Notes: generated by a model not told the origin, from the sequence alone. Counted from the first letter of the stretch, positions 44,866-55,367 are shown. The stretch is 64,000 nt of DNA from Sulfurimonas paralvinellae (GCF_014905135.1 NZ_CP041406.1:1488001-1552000), one strand, 5' to 3'. Made by a program: numbers and translations.

Positions 44866-46931
44866 ACACTCAACTCTGAAACCGTATGCTGATGTTTACG
44901 AGCCGTTTCAGCAATCACGAACTCCACATCCTCACTATGGACAAAATCAAAATCTTTTTGAAGCAGCTCACGCAGAGCATCTATGGTTCTTATCGGTCTG
45001 CCGTCATCATCATAGTAGCCGCCAAGCCACAACTCATTTGCAGTTGAACTCTCCTGCCAGGTATATGGAGATGTAAGCACCAAAATACCACCTCTATTGA
45101 TTCGTTTTGCAATATCTTCCAAAAACAGTTTGGGATTATAGAGTCTGTCAATAAGATTCGTTGCCATTACCAGATCATACCCAGTAAAATTTGGTTTGAG
45201 GTTACAGGCATCGCCCTGCCAAAATGAGACCTTATCCTTGAGAGTTTCATACCCCAACTCTTGCAATGTTATCTTTTTTTCACGAGTTATATCACCTTCT
45301 AAGGGAACATTGTAAGCGACATAACCATCATTTTTGAGCTTTGATCCCACACCAATAAAACGCACCGAAAAATCAATACCCTCTACTGCGTCAAAATATT
45401 TTGCAAGCTCAAAAGAAGCCCGTCCTGTTGCACAGCCAAGATCAAGCGCTTTTATTTTTTTATCGGCAAATCCAGCAGCGATATCGGCACATTTTACGGC
45501 AAAGTTCTCAACTCCAAAACGCTCATCACCATACTGAAATTCACAATACTGCGAGACAAGAGCATCACTCTCGTAGATATCTTCTTCTTTGGCTTCATTT
45601 TCTGATACAACATAACGAAAACCTGCATTTTGAAAGAAATGCTTACGAAAAGCATAGCGTGAATGCTTCATTATCAAGTTGCCGCTGCTTGCCCATGAAG
45701 CACCTAAAATGAGTGCATGTTTCTCATCAAATGTAGGTGTTGAAAAATCATCATACGCTTCATGAACTTCAAAGCCAGCAAAGCCGCGAATCGGCGTTCT
45801 ACTCCACTGCCAAACATTACCGATAACATCATAGATGCCGTTAAACCCAAACTCATCGACAGGGCATGAAGATGCATAGTGGTAAAAATTAATATTTGCC
45901 CTGCTCTCATGCAACTCAGGAATATCATAGAGTCCCGAAGCTTTATAAATGGCAGCATACTCCGCCTCACTTGGCAGCTTATACTCCACTCCCTCTTTTT
46001 GGCTTTTGTATCGACAAAAAGCTTCAGCTTCAAGTGCATTGACATCCACAGGCCAGTTCAACGGCATCTCTATGATCTCAGCAAGCGCTCTGTATTTGTA
46101 TCCATCCTTTGATGCAACCCAGAAATGCGGATGTTTCACTCCACTGCGTCGCAAAAACTCCAACCCTTCTTCATCCCAATACGATTCATTTTCATAACCG
46201 CCGGCTTCAACAAATTCCAAAAACTCACCATTGGATACAAGATACTTTGCCGCTTGAAAATCATCTATCTCTTCACTGTAAGAGCCATACTCGTTATCCC
46301 AGCCATAAAGATGATGTTCTTTGTTCTTTCCAAGTTCAATAAAACCGCCTTTTATCTGAAGCATCTCATTTTTTACAACTTCTCCTGCGTGAGGGCATAA
46401 AATAAAATCTTCAACCTTTTGAATGAACTCTATGGGCATCTGCCTATGCAGTACGAGTGAGGTCTCGATATGAATGCGTTCATGCTCAATTCCCATCAAA
46501 ATAATCCACATCGGCGAATCATCACGGATCGGCAGTGAAAACTCCAAACTCTCTATCAATCCATTGACTACAGTTCTTACCTTATCCCGGTATGATCGCA
46601 CGTCAGTCACTTTCGGCCATCGGTAGCGGGACTCTTCCATATCATCCCAATCCATCTCATCCACACCTACGGCAAATATAGATTCAAACTCAGGATTGAT
46701 CCTTTCGCTTATTATCTTCATATTGATGAGTTTATTGATAAAGAAAGTAGCCGTATGCCCAAAATAAAAGATCATAGGATGGCGTGTCGGTTCACTCTTT
46801 TTATAAAAAACAGACTCATCACGCAAGAGTTCAAAAACTTTCTCAAAAAGATCAAAAGTATTATTGAAATAGGCTATTATCTCTTGACGTTTTTCATCAA
46901 CACTCTTGCCATCCAAGGTTATCGGGTACAT
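44850..46931 (-). CDS. ovoA: OvoA, 5-histidylcysteine sulfoxide synthase with methyltransferase domain
   Basis: First enzyme of ovothiol synthesis: joins Cys sulfur to His C5 using iron and O2; the C-terminal SAM domain later N-methylates. N-terminal DinB-like part has HPMIFYFGHTATFF and the iron motif EHERIHIETS (HxxxHxE); the FGE/sulfatase-modifying domain spans about residues 215-450 (NEYGSYSEEIDDFQAA ... NVWQWSRTPI); the methyltransferase has ALDLGCATGRASFELAKYF. About 693 aa. The start at 46931 fits the family N-terminus (YPITLDGKSVDEKR); an ATG 33 bases upstream is possible. Confidence 0.93.
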   Translation of the reverse strand: MYPITLDGKSVDEKRQEIIAYFNNTFDLFEKVFELLRDESVFYKKSEPTRHPMIFYFGHTATFFINKLINMKIISERINPEFESIFAVGVDEMDWDDMEESRYRWPKVTDVRSYRDKVRTVVNGLIESLEFSLPIRDDSPMWIILMGIEHERIHIETSLVLHRQMPIEFIQKVEDFILCPHAGEVVKNEMLQIKGGFIELGKNKEHHLYGWDNEYGSYSEEIDDFQAAKYLVSNGEFLEFVEAGGYENESYWDEEGLEFLRRSGVKHPHFWVASKDGYKYRALAEIIEMPLNWPVDVNALEAEAFCRYKSQKEGVEYKLPSEAEYAAIYKASGLYDIPELHESRANINFYHYASSCPVDEFGFNGIYDVIGNVWQWSRTPIRGFAGFEVHEAYDDFSTPTFDEKHALILGASWASSGNLIMKHSRYAFRKHFFQNAGFRYVVSENEAKEEDIYESDALVSQYCEFQYGDERFGVENFAVKCADIAAGFADKKIKALDLGCATGRASFELAKYFDAVEGIDFSVRFIGVGSKLKNDGYVAYNVPLEGDITREKKITLQELGYETLKDKVSFWQGDACNLKPNFTGYDLVMATNLIDRLYNPKLFLEDIAKRINRGGILVLTSPYTWQESSTANELWLGGYYDDDGRPIRTIDALRELLQKDFDFVHSEDVEFVIAETARKHQHTVSELSVWKRR

Positions 46932-46995
46932 ACTTAGTTTGCTCACGCACACTCTCCATCTCAATGATTTAATTACTATTTTTCATTTTTATTCT

Positions 46996-47078
46996 AGTCA
47001 TCATTATCATTGCATAATGGAGAGACTCAGACCAAAGGGAGGATTTGCCCTCGGAATTATGCAGCGATAATGACGGCT
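46996..47078. repeat. 83-bp imperfect palindrome between ovoA and pgeF
   Basis: Two 23-base arms (46996-47018 and 47056-47078) match at 19 of 23 with a 37-base loop that has its own small AGGG/CCCT stem. The core AT(T)ATGCA...TGCATAAT is visible in both arms. It might be a miniature inverted-repeat element, a RNA leader of ovoA (minus) or an operator. It occupies most of the ovoA-pgeF gap. Confidence 0.6.
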
Positions 47079-47101
47079 CCATATCTATAAAGCCATTATG
47101 A

Positions 47102-47107
47102 TATAAT
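47102..47107 (+). promoter_or_regulatory. -10 element of pgeF, leaderless start
   Basis: TATAAT ends six bases before the ATG at 47114, so transcription would start at or within a base of the start codon. No ribosome-binding site precedes the ATG. Confidence 0.5.
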
Positions 47108-47113
47108 CATTAT

Positions 47114-47836
47114 ATGCAATTTTATCAAAGTAAATTATTAAAGAAGTTTCCAGAGATCACACACGCCTTCACTACAAAGGAAACAGGCAATCTTGCCTTT
47201 CATGTTAATGATGATCCGGCTCATGTACTAAAAAACCACCAACGACTCTCACGCGAACTCAATTATAAATTGGAAATACTCGTTCATATGAAGCAGATTC
47301 ACTCAAATGAGGTAAAAATTATCACCGATAACGACACCTTTGACAACCCTCCAACCTGTGATGCACTCATTACAGATAAAAAAAACACTCTACTTATGGT
47401 AATGACAGCGGATTGTTCTCCAATTTTATTCTACGATCCTGTGCAAAAAGTCATTGCAGTCGCTCACGCAGGACGTGCAGGAGCATTTACAAACATCATA
47501 AAAAATGTAATAAGAAAATTTACAAATGATTTTAACTCACAAACAAAAGAGATTGTAGTTGCCATTGGTCCGGCAATTTGTGGGCACTGTTATGAAGTAG
47601 ATGATACAATATACCAAGAGGCAAAAAAGAGAAACCTTGCTTATGCCCTCACGCAAGAGAGCAATAAATACTATCTCAATATCAGAGATATTTTACATAA
47701 ACAGCTTTTAGAGGAGAATATTCTTGAAAAAAATATTGAGATTTCAGATATTTGTTCACGGTGTGATTCTCACTTCTACTCCTACAGAGAAGAGAAAAAC
47801 TGCGGCAGATTTGCAGGCATAATCAAATTAGATTAA
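47114..47836 (+). CDS. pgeF: PgeF/YfiH family copper-zinc hydrolase ('laccase domain')
   Basis: A 240-aa multicopper-like fold protein. Metal ligands: HMKQIHSNEV near residue 58, TADCSPILFYD near 98, and VAHAGRAGAF near 116. Homologues cleave purine nucleosides or edit peptidoglycan precursors. CGHCYEVD and CSRCDSHFYSYR are family-typical. Its end overlaps dxs by nine bases tail to tail. Confidence 0.93.
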   Translation: MQFYQSKLLKKFPEITHAFTTKETGNLAFHVNDDPAHVLKNHQRLSRELNYKLEILVHMKQIHSNEVKIITDNDTFDNPPTCDALITDKKNTLLMVMTADCSPILFYDPVQKVIAVAHAGRAGAFTNIIKNVIRKFTNDFNSQTKEIVVAIGPAICGHCYEVDDTIYQEAKKRNLAYALTQESNKYYLNIRDILHKQLLEENILEKNIEISDICSRCDSHFYSYREEKNCGRFAGIIKLD

Positions 47837-49651
47837 TGCCTCTGCTTTTTTTGCAAGCTGTGCAGGGAGTATTCCCAAAGACTCTTCAACGACTTTTGTA
47901 TTCCCGTGAGTTATAAAGCAGTCATCATATTCAAAACTCTCTACCAAAACATCGGTAATTTTCTCATCTGCTAAAAACTCGAGCAGTGCTGATCCGACAC
48001 CACCCATTTTTGAAGTATCAGAAAAGACAAACCATTTTTTATGTTTTTGTACCATCTCACGCAGCATAGTCGTGTCTAAGGGTTTCACAAAACGCAGATC
48101 TAGAAGGCTTACCGATTCATCTAACAGCTTCGCTGTGGCATAAGCGCGCCCCACTCCGTTTCCATATCCTATGAAAAGAATGTCACCCTCATGTGATTCT
48201 AAAAGCTGAGACTTTGCCAAGGTAAACTTCGTAGACTCCGGCAAGCCTTCCGTATCAAGAAAAGCACCCCTGGGATAGCGCAGTGAACAGGGATGGTCAT
48301 ACTCTGTTGCAAAGGCCATCGCCTGATGAAAACTCTTCTCATCACGTGGCGCAAAGAGCGTCATGTTTGGAATAGCGCGTAAAAAACTGACATCAAAGAC
48401 ACCCTGGTGTGTCTCTCCGTCTTCACCAACGATGCCCGCACGGTCAAGTGCAAAGACAACCGGCAGATCCATCAAACAGGTATCATGAATAACCTGGTCA
48501 TACCCGCGCTGTAAAAAGGTCGAATAGATAGTACAAAAAGGTTTAAATCCCTCACGTGCCAAGGCCGCCATGGAAGTAACGGCGTGCTGTTCTGCGATGG
48601 CAACATCCCAAAAACGGTTTGGATACTTCTCAATCAGTTCCGTTAGACCGGTACCGCTTGGCATTGCCGCTGTAGCACCGACGATTTTATCATTATCTTT
48701 ACAAAGATGCAGCAAAGCTTCCGTATATATCTGCGTTGCAGATTTTGCAGAAGATTTTTTTGATGATGAACCGCTGCTGATGTCAAAAGGACCTACACCA
48801 TGCCACTTCTCTTCTTTGCCTTCTGCTATCTCATAGCCTTTGCCTTTAAGGGTCTGTGCATGGATAATAACAGGTTTTTTTAGTTGCTTTGCCGTCTCAA
48901 GGATTTCTATAAGCTGCGTGAGATTATGCCCGTCAACAGGACCGATATAATCAATGCCCATCTCTTCAAAAAGCATTCCCGGAGTGACGAGTTTCAGGGA
49001 CTCTTCCATTCTTTTTGCAATATATCTCGCACCCTCGCCAAAGTTATCAACAAAAGCCTCTGTTGTTTTTTTAAAGCGCTGGTAAAAGGGTGAAGCCATC
49101 GCTGAAGAGAGCATACGAGAAACGGCACCGATAGGCTTGGATATGCTCATTTCATTATCATTCAAGATGATAACCATTGGATACTTTCTCTCTCCGAGTT
49201 CATTGAGTGCTTCATAGACCATTCCCGCTGTCATAGAACCGTCACCTATCATAACGACAGGAATACGCTCATCCTGCTCGCCTTTGAGTGCTATCGCTTT
49301 TGCAGCGCCTACACCCAATGAAATGGAAGTAGAACTGTGTCCTGCTACAAAATAGTCGTCTTCACTTTCACTTGGTTTTGTATAACCGCAGATGCCATTG
49401 AACTGACGCAGGGTGTCAAACTCATCCCATCTGCCTGTAAGGAGTTTATGTGCATAGGATTGATGCGAAACATCAAAGATAAACGGATCTTTTTTAGAGT
49501 CAAATACCTTATGCATTGCAACGATGAGTTCCGTCGCTCCCAGCGTTGAGCTCAGATGTCCCCCGTTTTTACTGACTACTTCCAGAATTCTTTTACGTAT
49601 ATCTTCGCAGAGTTTTTCCAACTCGGCGATACTTTTGTATTGTAAGTCCAT
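47828..49651 (-). CDS. dxs: 1-deoxy-D-xylulose-5-phosphate synthase
   Basis: Thiamine-diphosphate transketolase-like enzyme, first step of MEP isoprenoid synthesis. Signatures: HLSSTLGATELIVAMH, VMIGDGSMTAGMVYEALNE (ThDP binding), DGHN and IAEQHAVT. About 607 aa. The ATG at 49651 is preferred to GTG at 49660, since it has GTGAG upstream. It is last of the lysA-to-dxs run, an order shared with Campylobacter jejuni. Confidence 0.97.
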   Translation of the reverse strand: MDLQYKSIAELEKLCEDIRKRILEVVSKNGGHLSSTLGATELIVAMHKVFDSKKDPFIFDVSHQSYAHKLLTGRWDEFDTLRQFNGICGYTKPSESEDDYFVAGHSSTSISLGVGAAKAIALKGEQDERIPVVMIGDGSMTAGMVYEALNELGERKYPMVIILNDNEMSISKPIGAVSRMLSSAMASPFYQRFKKTTEAFVDNFGEGARYIAKRMEESLKLVTPGMLFEEMGIDYIGPVDGHNLTQLIEILETAKQLKKPVIIHAQTLKGKGYEIAEGKEEKWHGVGPFDISSGSSSKKSSAKSATQIYTEALLHLCKDNDKIVGATAAMPSGTGLTELIEKYPNRFWDVAIAEQHAVTSMAALAREGFKPFCTIYSTFLQRGYDQVIHDTCLMDLPVVFALDRAGIVGEDGETHQGVFDVSFLRAIPNMTLFAPRDEKSFHQAMAFATEYDHPCSLRYPRGAFLDTEGLPESTKFTLAKSQLLESHEGDILFIGYGNGVGRAYATAKLLDESVSLLDLRFVKPLDTTMLREMVQKHKKWFVFSDTSKMGGVGSALLEFLADEKITDVLVESFEYDDCFITHGNTKVVEESLGILPAQLAKKAEALI

Positions 49652-49652
49652 T

Positions 49653-50432
49653 TTACTCACTTAGGGCTGCTTTCTTAACTCTTTCAAATCTTTTTGATAT
49701 CTGTGCATCAATATTGCCTGCATCGCTGACAACAATCACACCGCCTTCACTTACTGCACTGTCTGCAATAACGGTTACATACTGTAAGTTTCCAAAATGC
49801 TCTGATAGAGTAGCATGGTCTTTTGGATTGACTTTCAGTGTTACTTCTGATGCTCCCTGCAGGTCATGAATGAGTTCTTCTGAGAGCATTTTTGCAACTT
49901 CCGAAGAATTTGTACTCAATTCTATCTTAATAACTTCTTTTGAAATATCGAGTGCAGCAGTAACCAACTCATTTTTTAAGCTCTCTAACGCACTGTTATA
50001 CTCTTGAGCACTTTGATCAAGTTTAGCAATGGATTTTGTGAAAAGCTCCATCTTCTCATTCAAAGTTTTATCTATCTCTTCAAGCGCCTGTGCCTTTCCG
50101 GCTTTCATCCCCTCAGCAAAAGCCTCTTCTTTTGCCTGCGCTAAAGATGCCTGATACTCTTCTTCCTTTGCTTCGAGTTTCATCTGTAGTTTGATGAAAT
50201 TTGAGGACATCTCATCCGTTTTTTTCATTAAAGATTCAATCAAAGACTCTTTTGATTTTGCATCCAAAGCACTTGAATCAATCTCTTTTGCAGCCTGAAC
50301 GGGAGTTTGCTCAACACTCTCCTCAAAAACGGCTGCCTCTTTTGTCTCTTCTGAGCCCATAGCGATAACTTTAAAGTTATACTTATCTACATGATGCTTC
50401 TCGATTTTGCTATTTGGTATTACTGTTGCCAT
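49653..50432 (-). CDS. fliH: Flagellar assembly protein FliH
   Basis: Regulator of the FliI export ATPase. A long helical middle (residues 70-130, KLEAKEEEYQASLAQAKEE) with glycine-containing FAEGMKAGKAQALEEI, then a C-terminal vacuolar-ATPase-E-like domain (ELVTAALDISKEVIKIE). The TTG at 50444 would overlap fliG; the ATG at 50432 with TGAG upstream is preferred. Weakly conserved family, but position after fliF-fliG is decisive. Confidence 0.92.
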   Translation of the reverse strand: MATVIPNSKIEKHHVDKYNFKVIAMGSEETKEAAVFEESVEQTPVQAAKEIDSSALDAKSKESLIESLMKKTDEMSSNFIKLQMKLEAKEEEYQASLAQAKEEAFAEGMKAGKAQALEEIDKTLNEKMELFTKSIAKLDQSAQEYNSALESLKNELVTAALDISKEVIKIELSTNSSEVAKMLSEELIHDLQGASEVTLKVNPKDHATLSEHFGNLQYVTVIADSAVSEGGVIVVSDAGNIDAQISKRFERVKKAALSE

Positions 50433-50436
50433 CGTA

Positions 50437-51462
50437 CTACTCAATCATCTCTTCAGATGAACCCATCTGAATTGTTCCGGCCTCAGCCAATTGGTTAACG
50501 ACCTCAACGATTTTTCTCTGAGCCGCTTCAACATCTTTCATTTTAACAGCACCGAGGAACTGCATCTCTTCTTCAAATGCCTCTTTTGCGCGCTCACTCA
50601 TAGCAGAGAAGAATTTCTCTTTGAGCTCTTCTGGAGAAGATTTGAGTGCCAGCATCAAATCTGCCTTATCGACAGCTTTTAGCACTTCTGTAATTGCCGT
50701 TTTATCAAGTGAGACCATATCTTCAAAAGTAAACATCATCTCTTTGATCTGAGTAGCAAGCTCTTCATCGACCTGTTCAATAGTAGAGAGCGTCGCTTTT
50801 GCATTTTTCGCACCTAGACGGTTAAAGATATCTGCAACGGCACGTGTTCCCCCGACCTCGACTTTATAAGAAGCAAGTGATTCGAGTTTCGATTCAAGTA
50901 CAGCAGAGACACGTTTGATTACCGAAGGTGAGATGTCTCCAAGTTTTGCCATACGCATCGCCACTTCGCTTCTAAGATCATCAGGAAAGAACTGCAGCGT
51001 ATCTGCCGCTTCTGTTGGATCCATATGCGCCAAAATAAGAGCAATGGTTTGAGGGTGTTCATTGATGATAAAGTCAGAGAGCTGCTGCGGTTTGATTTTT
51101 GAAAGATAGGCAAAGTTTTGTGTATTTTGCATACTTTTTGAGAGCTTGTCAAGAACTTTTTTCGCTTCTTCGGAACCAAGCGTTCTGTAAAGCAGTTCTC
51201 TTGCATACTCCATACCACCGGAAGTAAGATACTGTCCAGACTGGAAGATCGCATGGAACTCTTCAAGAACGGCAGTCGCAATCGCTCTGTCTATCGTAGT
51301 ATTGGTAGCAATATATTTTGATATTTCAGTAATAGCTTCAACATTCATATTGGCAAAAATTTCCGCTGTTGCATCTTCACCCAGTTGCAAAAGTAAAATG
51401 GCAATCTTCTCTGCCATACCCATTTCATCAAAAGCTGCCTGCTGCTGCTGTGTCATAGCCAT
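50437..51462 (-). CDS. fliG: Flagellar motor switch protein FliG
   Basis: Rotor protein transmitting torque. MAEKIAILLLQLGEDATAEIF opens the N-domain; the EHPQ motif is INEHPQTIALILAHMDPTEAA near residue 132; the C-terminal charged helix holds KSSPEELKEKFFSAMSERAKE. 341 aa. AAGGATAAGTA precedes the ATG. Confidence 0.98.
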   Translation of the reverse strand: MAMTQQQQAAFDEMGMAEKIAILLLQLGEDATAEIFANMNVEAITEISKYIATNTTIDRAIATAVLEEFHAIFQSGQYLTSGGMEYARELLYRTLGSEEAKKVLDKLSKSMQNTQNFAYLSKIKPQQLSDFIINEHPQTIALILAHMDPTEAADTLQFFPDDLRSEVAMRMAKLGDISPSVIKRVSAVLESKLESLASYKVEVGGTRAVADIFNRLGAKNAKATLSTIEQVDEELATQIKEMMFTFEDMVSLDKTAITEVLKAVDKADLMLALKSSPEELKEKFFSAMSERAKEAFEEEMQFLGAVKMKDVEAAQRKIVEVVNQLAEAGTIQMGSSEEMIE

Positions 51463-51465
51463 TAC

Positions 51466-53172
51466 TTATCCTTCTTTGGGTTTTGGCACTTCAGCTTCTT
51501 CACTTAAAAGCGCCTGCAAGAGCGATGCTATCTCTTCCGGTGAATCTTCAGCCATTGTTCTTACTTTTTCCAGAATAACTTCATGTTTGAGTTCATCCTC
51601 ATTCAAGTTACTTGTCATACCAAGCTGCTCTTCAACTTTTTTACGCATTGTTTGGACTTTTTCTACAAGATCTTCACCCTCATCATCTTCAAGTTCGAGT
51701 TTCGGCGCTTCAAGTTCCTCTTCTTCTCGAGAGACTTCAAGCATTTTACTTGCAAACGGTGCAATGACTTTTTTGTAAAGAATAAGAAGTAGAATAAGAA
51801 CAAAAATATACTTGAACAGATCTGCGAACGGTGCTATATAGGTCTGTGTAAATGTAACCGCTTTACTGACACCGTCAGGACCTCTTACAGCAGCACGTTC
51901 GAACTGCAGGTTTTGAACACTGATCTGGTCCCCCCGTTTTGTATCTATACCGATAGAACGGCTTGCCAACGAGTTAAGAGCAGTCAGGTCAGTTGTATCG
52001 AGCGGAACATATTCAAGCTCATCTGTCGGATTTCCATCTTTATCGAGCTTATGCTTGTATTTTCCATCAACGACGACAGCAGCTGTGATTCTTTTTATGC
52101 GAGCAAACTGGCTTTTCGTTGTGCTGACCGTTTTACCGACTTCATAATTTGTTGTACCGCTGTTTTTTGTATATTTTTCAACTGTTTTTTGAGACTTTAA
52201 CCCTTTTACCGGACCGATATTGCTAACTGTACCCGGAACACCGCCTACTTGCTCAGGTTGAGAACCTTCACGCTTCTCTTCATTTACCTGCTCACTTCTG
52301 ACAACATTCTCAGGATCATACTTCTCCGACGTTGAACTTTTTTGCGAGAAATCGAACTCAACAGTGACCTGTGAAACAACTTTATCACTGCCACCGACAA
52401 AAGGTGCAATAACATCTACAATTTTCTGCTGCAGTTTTTTCTCTTCTTTTAGCTTATATCGCTGCTGAACAAGAGAAAGCTCACCCATTTGAGACATCTC
52501 ATCATTGTCTCCAAGGGTCACGCCATCACTGCTGACAAGCATAACATTCTCAGATTTCAGTCTCGGTACTGCTGCAGATACAAGATTTTTAATACCTCGT
52601 ATCTGTTTTGAAGAGAGTGCTCTTCCCTCCACGAGTTCAACCATGACCGATGCTGTCGGATCTACCTGTTTTGAGACAAAAAGCGTCTCTTTTGGCAGTG
52701 CCAAACTTACCGTGGCATGTTCAACTGGAGAAAGCGCTGTAATCGTTCTGGCAAGCTCACCCTCTAATGCACGCAAATGTTTAATCTTCTGATCGAAGTT
52801 CGTTGCTCCAAACTCCTGCTTGTCAAAAAGCTCAAACCCGACACCACTGTTTTTAGGAATACCCTGTGCAGCGATTGCAATACGTTCTTTATAGACAACG
52901 TCACGCGGTACTTTAATGACATTGTTTGCTCCAACCTCATACTTAATACCATCTTTATCAAGTTGAGCGACAACTTTTGCAGCGTCCTGATCACTCAGTG
53001 TTTCAAAAAGAGTTACATATGAAGATTTTGCACTTTTATTTGCACTGTAGACAACAAGAAATATTAAAAAAGCGATAATGCCGACAACAGCTGCCGCTAT
53101 GATTATCTTTTGTTCTTTACTCAGTTTTGCATACAAAACTGACAACTGCGAAAAAAGCGCCTTAAAATCCAT
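51466..53172 (-). CDS. fliF: Flagellar MS-ring protein FliF
   Basis: Membrane ring protein, 568 aa. First helix near residues 24-46, RBM/PRD domains (YVTLFETLSDQDAAKVVAQL, NSGVGFELFDKQEFGATNFD), second helix near 455-475 (FKYIFVLILLLILY), C-terminal FliG-binding tail. Base of the flagellar type III system. Followed by fliG after three bases. Confidence 0.98.
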   Translation of the reverse strand: MDFKALFSQLSVLYAKLSKEQKIIIAAAVVGIIAFLIFLVVYSANKSAKSSYVTLFETLSDQDAAKVVAQLDKDGIKYEVGANNVIKVPRDVVYKERIAIAAQGIPKNSGVGFELFDKQEFGATNFDQKIKHLRALEGELARTITALSPVEHATVSLALPKETLFVSKQVDPTASVMVELVEGRALSSKQIRGIKNLVSAAVPRLKSENVMLVSSDGVTLGDNDEMSQMGELSLVQQRYKLKEEKKLQQKIVDVIAPFVGGSDKVVSQVTVEFDFSQKSSTSEKYDPENVVRSEQVNEEKREGSQPEQVGGVPGTVSNIGPVKGLKSQKTVEKYTKNSGTTNYEVGKTVSTTKSQFARIKRITAAVVVDGKYKHKLDKDGNPTDELEYVPLDTTDLTALNSLASRSIGIDTKRGDQISVQNLQFERAAVRGPDGVSKAVTFTQTYIAPFADLFKYIFVLILLLILYKKVIAPFASKMLEVSREEEELEAPKLELEDDEGEDLVEKVQTMRKKVEEQLGMTSNLNEDELKHEVILEKVRTMAEDSPEEIASLLQALLSEEAEVPKPKEG

Positions 53173-53193
53173 TAATCTCTCATCTTCAATATT

Positions 53194-54288
53194 TTATAAT
53201 AACTCTTGTACAAGTTCAAAAAAACGGTCATTTTGCTCTTTTGTTCCTACTGTTACACGAATAGCATTCATTCCATAACCACTTAAATTTCTTACAATCA
53301 TTCCGCGTCGAAGCAACTCATCAGATAATTGTGTCGAATCAATGTTGTCGCAAAAGCATAAAGTAACAAAATTTGTATAACTCTCTATTATATCTAGTTT
53401 TTGCTTGTTTGCAAACTCTTCGTAGCGTTTCATCTCTTCAAAATTCAAAGCGATACATTCATTCACAAATTCTTCATCTTTGAGTGCAGTTGAAGCAGCT
53501 TCAAGGGAGAGTGTCGTGACATTAAATGGAGGTCTTAGCTTATAGAGTTCTTTGATGATTCTTGCATCGCTAATTCCGTATCCGACACGCATTCCTCCAA
53601 GTCCATACGCTTTTGAAAACGTTCCAAGATAGATGACATTGTCAAACTTTTCAATCAACTCTTTTGGTGAGACACTCTTGCTTTGATCTTTATACTGCGC
53701 ATACTCCATGTAAGCACCGTCAACAACAACCAGTGTATCACTGTCAATCTTTGCAAGAAATTCCATTATAGCCGCTGCATCGATGGCATCACCCGTAGGA
53801 TTGTTCGGTGTACAGAGAAAAATAATATCAGGATTTTTCTCTTTATAGAGTGCATAAAATTCATCAAGGTTGTGTTCTTGAGAAGCTGTCTTTATTATCT
53901 CAGCACCTACATGTTTTGCATAGATCTCATACATTGCAAACGTAACGGAATTGATTAATATCTTTGAATTCTCATCCGCTTTTGCATGCATTAAAAATTC
54001 TATAACCTGATCGCTTCCGCTGCCTATGATTAGGTTTTCTTCTGCAACATCGAATCTCTCAGAGAGTCCTTCTTTTAGCTTCATCATTGAGTCATCAGGA
54101 TACATTGCCATATTAGGCACTATCTCTGTAACTGCATGCTGGACATTGATGGAACATCCGTATGGATTCTCATTCGATGCAAGCTTTATAATATCTTTTG
54201 GTTCTATGCCAAACTCACGCACAACCAGTTCTATCGGTTTCCCGGCTTCATAGGTATCAATATTTTCTAGTTTTTTATTAAATTTCAA
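53194..54288 (-). CDS. hisC: Histidinol-phosphate aminotransferase
   Basis: PLP aminotransferase of histidine synthesis. [10 protein letters not shown] near residue 38, PNNPTGDAI near 160, PLP lysine in [16 protein letters not shown] near 222. Starts with TTG, overlapping the pheA TGA (TTGA), with GGGTGAAG upstream. Such enzymes often accept phenylpyruvate too, which fits its place next to pheA. 364 aa. Confidence 0.95.
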   Translation of the reverse strand: MKFNKKLENIDTYEAGKPIELVVREFGIEPKDIIKLASNENPYGCSINVQHAVTEIVPNMAMYPDDSMMKLKEGLSERFDVAEENLIIGSGSDQVIEFLMHAKADENSKILINSVTFAMYEIYAKHVGAEIIKTASQEHNLDEFYALYKEKNPDIIFLCTPNNPTGDAIDAAAIMEFLAKIDSDTLVVVDGAYMEYAQYKDQSKSVSPKELIEKFDNVIYLGTFSKAYGLGGMRVGYGISDARIIKELYKLRPPFNVTTLSLEAASTALKDEEFVNECIALNFEEMKRYEEFANKQKLDIIESYTNFVTLCFCDNIDSTQLSDELLRRGMIVRNLSGYGMNAIRVTVGTKEQNDRFFELVQELL

Positions 54289-55367
54289 TCTTCACCCTTT
54301 ACATAACTTCCAAGCCATGTCACTTCATCTGTATGTTTTTGTATAACTTTTTGAACTCTCTCTTCATCTATATGACCGTAAAAATCAATATAGAACCAAT
54401 AACCAAATCCACCGCTCTCTTTTGAAGGACGAGACTCGATCTTTGAAAGATTTATTTTTGCAGCATCGAAATCGCTTAAAAAGTGAACCAGTGATCCGGC
54501 TTCATTGGCATCTTTGAGCTTCGCCAAAATACTTGTTTTATCATCGCCACTTATGCCATTTTTAAAGTCACTCAAAATGACAAAACGTGTTGCATTGTCA
54601 TGAACATCCTCTATATTTTCAAACATTACAGGCACACCGTAAAGTTTAGCTGCGATGTGTGAGCAGATAGCGGCTGACTCTTCATCCTCACTTGCAAGGA
54701 TAGCCGCCTTTGCCGTTGATTCTACAGGAATATGCTCTATATTCATCAGATCATACTCATTTAGGAACTCCCGACATTCACCGAAACCTTTGTCTTTGGA
54801 ATAGATACGTTTGATCTTTTTCAACGAGTCCGCCTTCGTTGCAAAAGAGATATGAATCGGCATATAAAGTTCTGCCACTATTTTTACAGAACTTTTCGAA
54901 AGCAGGTCAAGCGTTTCACCAACAACACCGTCACGGGAGTTTTCAATCGGTACAACACCGAATTTCGCTCGTTTTGCTTCCAGTTCTTTAAAAACGGATT
55001 CTATAGAATTGAGTGAGAGATAATTACTCATAGCACCAAAACGGCTCTCTGCGGCTTGATGCGTGAATGTACCTTCAGGTCCTAGATAAGCGATCTTCTC
55101 AGGAAGTTCAAGGTTGCGTGCCACAGCAAATATTTCCAAGAAGATCGCTTCGATGGCACTTTTATTGAGAAGTCCTTTTTGCTCGTCATTGAGCTTGCTA
55201 AGTCTTTCGATAATGGCTTTTTCACGCTCAGGTCTGTAAACAGCCCCGCCGCTTTCCTGCTTGATCTCACCAACGCGTTCTACAACCTTCATACGTTTGT
55301 TCAGCAGTTCAAGCATCGCATTATCTATACTGTCTATCGCTTCTCGGCATTCATCCAATGTTTTCAT
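54285..55367 (-). CDS. pheA: Bifunctional chorismate mutase / prephenate dehydratase
   Basis: Residues 1-85 form an AroQ chorismate mutase ([31 protein letters not shown]); residues about 95-270 are the dehydratase ([40 protein letters not shown]), followed by an ACT domain with ESRPSKE for phenylalanine feedback. 360 aa. Confidence 0.97.
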   Translation of the reverse strand: MKTLDECREAIDSIDNAMLELLNKRMKVVERVGEIKQESGGAVYRPEREKAIIERLSKLNDEQKGLLNKSAIEAIFLEIFAVARNLELPEKIAYLGPEGTFTHQAAESRFGAMSNYLSLNSIESVFKELEAKRAKFGVVPIENSRDGVVGETLDLLSKSSVKIVAELYMPIHISFATKADSLKKIKRIYSKDKGFGECREFLNEYDLMNIEHIPVESTAKAAILASEDEESAAICSHIAAKLYGVPVMFENIEDVHDNATRFVILSDFKNGISGDDKTSILAKLKDANEAGSLVHFLSDFDAAKINLSKIESRPSKESGGFGYWFYIDFYGHIDEERVQKVIQKHTDEVTWLGSYVKGED

